Source: Undaria pinnatifida | Lineage: Eukaryota > Sar > Phaeophyceae > Laminariales > Alariaceae | DNA length: 64,000 nucleotides | Reading direction: 5' to 3' | NCBI GenBank assembly: GCA_012845835.1 | Contig: JABAKD010000021.1 | Span: 6,169,386-6,233,385, forward strand | Shown here: positions 59,701 through 64,000 of the stretch, piece by piece | Numbering within the stretch: position 1 is the first letter of the stretch | Layout of the letters: the number at the start of each line of letters is the position of its first letter | Program-made: the position numbers and the translations under genes | Notes under the pieces: model-generated | Databases searched by the model: none | Told to the model about the DNA's origin: nothing | Seen by the model: only the letters and a program-made list of their open reading frames with translations

Positions 59701-62700
59701 TAATTTAGCATGGAAGCCAACGCTCGGGGCCACACAGGTCGCGGAAAGTAGCCAGCCAAGGTCCAGAGAAAAAACACCGATGATCGAAAGGAAATTCTCG
59801 TAAATTGGTGGAAACCCCACATTTGTGACATCAGCAAACTGCACACGCAAAGAAGGAAGCAAAGGGCACGATATGAGGTTTTCTTGAGCCCATCAGAAAG
59901 AAGCCACGAACAAAACGCAATACGTCGGGGGAAATCGTGAAGGGAAGTTGTCGATGGTGCGAAAACAGGCCACAACACAGCTGAAGATCTGCAGCACTGG
60001 TGTCGTGGAACCCTCACGGAACCATCGCGCCCGTCGATACAAAGCAGACTTTAAGTATTTGCGGAACATGTGAATTTATCGACAGCATGCTCAGTTGTCT
60101 GAGTGGGCATCATCTTCGGTTTTTTTCGTCTGTAGGTGACTTTACCCCCATCAGTATCATGACCCCCCTTCGTGTTGGACGCGAGGCCCATGTGTTGAGT
60201 TACTGAGTTGCTGAAAGGTGATACGATCGCGGAGAATTGTTGAAAGAAAACTCGTGTGGTGTATAAAGTCTCTGCTCGGCGTAGGGTACGCGACACACAA
60301 AAACGCCGGTATCACGCTTGTGTTCATCCGAGCCTCAAGCTGTGGGGCCGGCGGTGGGTGTGGAGGGGGCTCAAAAACACATTTTTAATTGGTATACCTC
60401 CTATATGCTGTATTTTTATCCTGAGGACTATACCCATCGATCTACTATGCTTTCATTCGGGCATTATGGCGAATCAAGTTTTTCCCTACCTTTTAGTTCG
60501 TGTGCCTACGAGATACGGTCGGTTTCTCAGTTGTACTATATCCAGTACGCAGTAACAAGCCTGCGGCAATTGTGGATGTAATAGCATACCTCTGTTTTCC
60601 GCTGATGGCTTTGAGCCACTCGCACGAGTGACTCTGTGCCTCACTGTCGAAACGTCTAGAGGTATGTCTGGCTTGCAAGCAGCGTAGCTAACTATGTTGC
60701 ATTGCAAACTTACGTCGCTGGATAGTTTTTACCAACCAGCCGCCAAGGTACACGGGGTCACTCGCGCTAGTGTGGCTCCGATGGAGGTGCTCCACTTTTT
60801 TTCTCCGATGTTGATCGATTTGAGGCACCACAAGACCTCTTCCAAAAACTGATTTCGAGGAAATATGTAACTCGCTACTGAATTCATGAACACTCCTAGG
60901 GTCCCCAGGGGTACAAAATGAAGAATCATATATAACTGAAATGAAAAAATTCTGGCGATACTTTCGGTTTAAAAGGCCGGGTTATAAAACAACAGCTTCA
61001 GAACAAAAGTGATGCCTCGATCGTAACACGCGTAGCATTCGCTCTCGTGACGACCCTTCACCCCGGATGGTTACAATCTATAGCTGGTTTGCTGATTTCG
61101 TCGTTGGAGCTCTGAAAAACGATTCGGTTCGGAGTATGACCAGGTAAGAAACTATATCACCTCACTATTCCGCTGATTTTGAGAACCCGTTGCGGGACTT
61201 GTCCAACGCCCAATCCAACCGCGGCGAGGATGTCTATGGCCAGGAGATTAGCGTGGCTTGGATTGTGACTGGCACATTCTACCAAGGAGGTAGCGGTTTC
61301 ATCTAGGATCGTTTCTGAACGACGTAGAGTCTTGATCCAGAACCGTTGAAAAAAAATCATGTTTTGTTTGTGCATGATTATCGTTGTGCGCCTAGGCCAT
61401 ATGTGATTTTGCATCCGGTACAGGTTTGATTTTCACGAACTCCGTTGTTGGGGGAGGTGCCCAAACGCATGAACGTCAGATGAAAAAGTGGCGAACCTCT
61501 ATAGTAGCACCCGTCACATGTATCAGGTCAAACACCGTGAGACAGCCTATTACTTCGTGGACCCCGTCAACAGGCACAGTTTGGTTTAATGATCCACCTA
61601 TAGCGAGCGGCTCATTCGTTCTCTGGTCCAAGTCTCATTCGTGACGACGCCGGTTGGGCAACCTCCGCTATGCTTCACTAAAAATGTGGCGCAACTAAAG
61701 CGGCGACCCCACGACAACTCCAAGTATCTTGCGGCTACGACAACATTTGCATTGTCATACGGCACGCCTCTATGTCTATTTCTCGGCTTACCGCGGCGGA
61801 AATTTGCCAGACAACTGCCCTCCATGAACACATCAGAAGTGGTGTTGGAGAGCCGCCGACGACAACGCAGTTGCACACGGCGACACGGACAAGAGAACGC
61901 AGGAGGCAGGTTGAGGAACACAGAGAGAGCAACGACGTAGGAAGGTTAATGGTTTGGAATTCCAAGACTCCAACATACTGAAAACAATTTCGTACTCCGT
62001 ATGCAATACCGGAAAGGTGAACGATGAAAGGTGTATATTTTCTGCAAGCTAGCAACTTGTTTAGGTGTCGAGGGTGGGTCGTAGCATAGAGTACTAATCA
62101 AAGCTAACACCACGGTTCCCAGAAGAGAGTGTACGCTCCCAAGCGTAAACGCTGGCTACCTTTTTCTTCCTGACATGGGCTTGACGCCTACACACCCCGA
62201 CGAGTCAGCAATGAGACCGCAATGTGCAAATCTCAAATTGTTTATGAGCAGAAGCTTGTACTTTCCCATGGTGCCGGAACGTTTTCCAGCAGTTATGTAA
62301 CTGTTTGATTGCTGTGATTCCTGACTGATTCTACTTTAGCCCCCCCACGAGCGCGACGAGTTTCTTTAACAAAACGTTTCATGGCTGTTTGACAAAAGGA
62401 AATATGCTACGAAAGATATGTATTCACATATTTCCCTGTTGTAAAAGCGCTATCGGAAGATGACGTCGGGATGGCCGGAGGCGCCGTATACGGCACGGAG
62501 CCGGTTTCGAAAACCGGCGATTTCGTTAAAAGAAAGTTTGGAGGCTGCCATAGAAACGATTCACTTGCAGCGTCAATCGTTTTTACCCAATTTCGCAGAG
62601 GGTGCCTGATTGATTCCCTAAACAGACGATGGGATTAATTCTACAGTTAGAAGTCATCCCCCACGGTAAGTAGGATCCGCACGTTTTGCGCCAAAAACGG

Positions 62701-63534
62701 TACACCGGGTCGGTGGAGCTCCTCAATCGAGAGACTAACGGTTATCAAAAAACATATATAAGTGCACTTTGTTTTTTAAAACTAGGCCATAGACGCTTGG
62801 CCGGTTCGCCTATATCGAATCTCTGTGACAAGGTGGCTGTTTCCAACCATTTCAAGCAAAAGGGTTACTCTACAGTTTCCGGGGATAGCATCTCAAAAGT
62901 GCTTCAAAATATCCGAACTCGAAAGTGTTGTCCGTGCGTAAAGTAACAGGCAGAGAGCTTGTTCGCACACGGTAAACAACAAAATATCTCGCCTATGACA
63001 ATCTTAAGCTTGGACAGCGGCAGCCCCGTAAGGAACGCTCCGACCCTCCAGCCCATCGTCCTTTGGTCTTTTTTTCGCACTTCCGCAGAGGGCTCCTCAG
63101 CATGCTCCTTTGGTTCGTTCTGTACCTGGCCATCTTCCATCACCGATGATCCACCATACGCTCTGCTCACCCCAGACTGGGAGTCGATCGCTCTCTCCGC
63201 ACTCGAACCGGCGCTTGCTTCACCGGTACTACCGTCATTGACGGAATCTAGGTTGACGCCCCCATCGAAGCTACGACCTGTAGATTTTATTCCGACGCGT
63301 CGTCGATCCCATCGGAAACTGGAGAAACCGGTTGGCTTGGAGGTAGCTCGACTGAAGTCGGTTACACCGCCCACTTCCGAGCGAGACAACATAGCGGCAC
63401 CGCGGCGTTGAATCTTCGCCACCGACTGCTTGGTGCTGGCCACGGTGGTGGACACGGCGCCCCCGCCGCCAATCTGAGCGCGTGAGTTCGGGGTGTCGTC
63501 AGCGTTAACAGGGTTCATCGTTTGGTTCGACCAG
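50391..63534 (-). CDS. multi-pass membrane protein, 3' portion of a spliced gene (11 exons)
   Basis: Joining 63534-62993, 61814-61792, 59838-59699, 59102-58634, 57973-57890, 57466-57334, 54990-54878, 53780-53688, 52965-52865, 51583-51520 and 50726-50391 gives about 698 codons in one frame. All ten junction phases agree. The order is a Ser/Gly-rich cytoplasmic linker, then LSKLKIVI, FPPIYENFLS, TIGPLVLLCLLGI, a second Ser/Pro-rich loop, LYLVYSQVSTV, FQTFACDDY, HLRADGDIECD, YPFGIPAAFLY, SFLWGAYYPTCYYFE, RRLLLTGLLVF and LVIFFSNFLALI, with about eight membrane segments. From memory this is the C-terminal membrane domain of very large surface proteins with cysteine-rich (GCC2/GCC3-like) ectodomains, common in brown algae and some other protists. 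Substrate and function are unknown. The 5' exons lie right of 63534, probably outside the window. Intron 1 uses GC-AG; nine others are GT-AG. The 3' end is uncertain. Confidence 0.82.
50967..51519 (+). repeat. two-copy ~285-bp tandem repeat within intron 10
   Basis: Copy A starts ACTACGACCCTATGTTCCGC (about 50971) and copy B ACGACGACCATATGTCCCGC (about 51255). Both contain GGCCTCGTTCGGCCGCAAC and a GTGCAACACTSA stretch. In one plus-strand frame the copies read TDASQGVIIATINSWAVS and TDASQDGIVATMKNWAVS, and most differences there fall on third codon positions. Confidence 0.8.
51520..51583 (-). CDS. membrane protein gene, exon 10
   Basis: Acceptor GGTTGGAAAG, donor CGCACG followed by GTGAGA, 64 nt. 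The first base C completes Ser, then LVAFEIKMPHIDELEIQLYR and Thr. It continues the helix begun in exon 9. Confidence 0.85.
52865..52965 (-). CDS. membrane protein gene, exon 9
   Basis: Acceptor CGCGAAAG, donor ATCAG followed by GTACGA. Encodes VFECMRRLLLTGLLVFV, a helix, then PDTSGQVAYGCIFAFI, and ends with two bases AG of a Ser codon. Confidence 0.9.
53215..53290 (+). repeat. D4 tail copy (MSFD motif) in intron 8
   Basis: ACATACAGCTTGCAAAGATG and the plus-strand frame MSFDEIFDLTAGVYFHFL followed by TAATAATAAT. It is the best-preserved example of the tail. Confidence 0.75.
53688..53780 (-). CDS. membrane protein gene, exon 8
   Basis: Acceptor GTGTTCCAG, donor GAG followed by GTACGA, 93 nt in phase 0. 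Encodes KEAITKRANDKSVAPTS and FLWGAYYPTCYYFE. Confidence 0.9.
54878..54990 (-). CDS. membrane protein gene, exon 7
   Basis: Acceptor TCCCTCGCACACAG, exon start ACCCGTTCGG, donor GTTGTG followed by GTGAGA. The Tyr completed across the junction gives YPFGIPAAFLYMLLRQRSVI then NPPIDKSLENEKGKQYVV. The preceding intron of 2.3 kb is the longest and contains a MITE copy. Confidence 0.88.
56735..57010 (+). mobile_element. MITE copy 5, decayed, in intron 6
   Basis: CCAGCCACTCGTCCGAGTAA, CGCACCCCATGTACGGCAAT and GTTTGACGCAGC align with copies 2 and 3, and the right end CCCCTAGCCACTTCAACTG matches CCCCTAGCCACTGAAATTC. Terminal repeats are eroded. Confidence 0.6.
57246..57312 (+). repeat. possible diverged D4 tail copy in intron 6
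   Basis: ACATAGCTTGCCTACATGGA followed by GAATCTTCGGTCTCGCAGCA parallels the tail of D4. The frame MDSERIFGLAAG keeps the spacing of MSFDEIFDLTAG. Divergence is high. Confidence 0.45.
57334..57466 (-). CDS. membrane protein gene, exon 6
   Basis: Acceptor TTTGTTTTCTCTGCAG, donor ATCT followed by GTGAGT. Encodes IFQTFACDDYPEVGKRHLRA then DGDIECDTATHKAYMVYAGV and MVCI. The Cys pair and the LRAD stretch are family signatures. It ends on one base T of a Tyr codon. Confidence 0.92.
57890..57973 (-). CDS. membrane protein gene, exon 5
   Basis: 84 nt, phase 0 at both ends. Acceptor TGCTCACGCGCAG, donor GTG followed by GTGCGT. Encodes DSLGALFARHTTM and LIVLYLVYSQVSTV, a membrane helix. Confidence 0.88.
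58634..59102 (-). CDS. membrane protein gene, exon 4 with long loop
   Basis: Acceptor CTCGTACAG, donor CAG followed by GTGACT. The exon completes a Leu codon and gives IVTIGPLVLLCLLGITFYY, a membrane helix. A Ser/Thr/Pro/Gln-rich loop of about 130 residues follows (for example SAPQSSPAPSVQNSW) and ends GAEQ. The open frame continues past the donor to 58523, so the exact end is inferred from phase. Confidence 0.8.
59699..59838 (-). CDS. membrane protein gene, exon 3
   Basis: Strong acceptor (CTTCCTTCTTTGCGTGTGCAG, read in two parts CTTCCTTC and TTTGCGTGTGCAG) and perfect donor GTAAGT. It encodes FADVTNVGFPPIYENFLSII followed by GVFSLDLGWLLSATCVAP, and ends with two bases TT, which with the next exon G make Leu. 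Confidence 0.88.
60579..60790 (+). mobile_element. MITE copy 6, decayed, in intron 2
   Basis: TTTGAGCCACTCGCACGAGTGACTC, quoted in parts as TTTGAGCCACTCG and CACGAGTGACTC, is identical to copy 2. The right palindrome is GGGGTCACTCGCGCTAGTGT. The centre and termini have diverged. Confidence 0.65.
61792..61814 (-). CDS. membrane protein gene, 23-nt microexon
   Basis: Acceptor GGAGGGCAG, exon starting TTGTCTGGC and ending GCCGCG, donor GTAAGC. With one base from exon 1 it reads VVWQISAA and leads in phase 0 into FADVTNVGFPP. The Trp-Gln-Ile position after KIVI is typical of the family. The polypyrimidine tract is weak, so this is the least certain exon. Confidence 0.6.
62335..62560 (+). repeat. 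dispersed repeat D2, copy 2, in intron 1
   Basis: Direct partner of 24290-24535: TTTCTTTAACAAAACGTTTC, GGCGCCGTATACGGCACGG and CCGGCGATTTCGTTAAAAGA. Confidence 0.65.
62993..63534 (-). CDS. membrane protein gene, exon 1 of those seen
   Basis: An acceptor-like TTTTTCCACCATAG precedes CTGG at 63534; otherwise the exon could start at the ATG at 63518. It encodes a Ser/Gly/Arg-rich, presumably cytoplasmic linker (MNPVNADDTPNSRAQIGGGG ... SAEVRKKDQRTMGWRVG) ending LPLSKLKIVI. The exon ends ATAG with GCGAG following, a GC-type donor. Choosing this donor is the only way I found to join the next segment in frame. Confidence 0.7.
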
Positions 63535-64000
63535 CTATGGTGGAAAAACTATCTAATAAAAAATTGTGCGTATTTTACAAGTACGAGCGGATTAATTCCT
63601 GTACGGCTCTCTGTATATGCCCGCGAATGTTGTAATTACTGTGTTTGTATTGGTTTTGTAAACTGTCTCTTGCCCTGATGCTTAGGCGACATTCATCTGA
63701 ATGAAATCGTAGAAAATAGAACCAGTATCGGTGGCATTTTTCACGTGCTTAACAATTGTTCGGACGACATCAACAAATGGCGCCACGAAAGCGGAGTAGT
63801 TTGAGCTGTTGGGGTCTAAAAGCTACGGTCGATCCAGAGTATCACACGCGTTGAATGGGTTCATGAGCGAGGCGAAGGCAGGGTTATTCAGCACACCCAA
63901 TTTGCCGCTGGTGCATATATGACACGGGAAAACATTACGATCCTTCTTTACGACGGAAAAATAATCAGCACGTTTGAGAAAAGGTCAGATTGCGCGTTTT
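63535..64000. other. probable intron or 5' region of the membrane protein gene
   Basis: If exon 1 starts at an acceptor (63535), this segment is intronic and the ectodomain exons are outside the window. No exon, promoter or signal peptide was recognised in it. Confidence 0.4.

Overview
The window looks like nuclear DNA of a multicellular or large-genome eukaryote. It shows GT-AG and GC-AG introns of 0.4-2.3 kb, very low coding density, layered transposon relics, a degenerate satellite and a 500-N scaffold gap. The one convincing host gene is a multi-pass membrane protein of a type I recognise from brown algae and other stramenopiles. With the long C-rich tracts this makes a brown alga my best guess (inference, moderate confidence). 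No bacterial or organellar features were seen.

Layout. 1-2473: unique sequence with two copies of a short inverted-repeat element (MITE), then the assembly gap. 2474-11270: a C-rich pyrimidine satellite interrupted by a decayed Ty1/copia retrotransposon (3445-9828; 539/532-bp LTRs, 5-bp target duplication). 11554-13144: remnant of a C2H2 zinc-finger protein with an acidic tail. 13840-15120: dispersed repeats. 15130-22935: a 7.8-kb degenerate satellite of about 31-bp units, holding a second small C-rich minisatellite. 23600-27570: dispersed repeats and a 1.27-kb foldback element with roughly 330-bp inverted arms. 27971-33580: a tyrosine-recombinase element with split direct repeats (DIRS/Ngaro-like layout) and a gag-like ORF, but no visible reverse transcriptase. 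33790-36120: palindromic minisatellite and repeat copies. 36612-37775: Helitron-type PIF1 helicase relic. 37780-40140: several local tandem repeats. 42085-44760: a 1.3-1.4-kb tandem segmental duplication, one copy carrying a MITE that the other lacks. 46016-50345: TTTGG satellite, an acidic exon-like ORF, another MITE and a C-rich dispersed repeat family.

50391-63534 (minus strand) is the main gene: the 3' part of a spliced gene. I could place eleven exons with matching phases, giving about 698 codons. They encode a Ser-rich cytoplasmic linker followed by about eight membrane segments. The 5' part, presumably the ectodomain, lies beyond the right edge. Its introns contain MITE and dispersed-repeat copies.

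Everything else is repeat or mobile DNA in various states of decay. None of the transposon ORFs is intact, so I see no autonomous element and no operon-like organisation.
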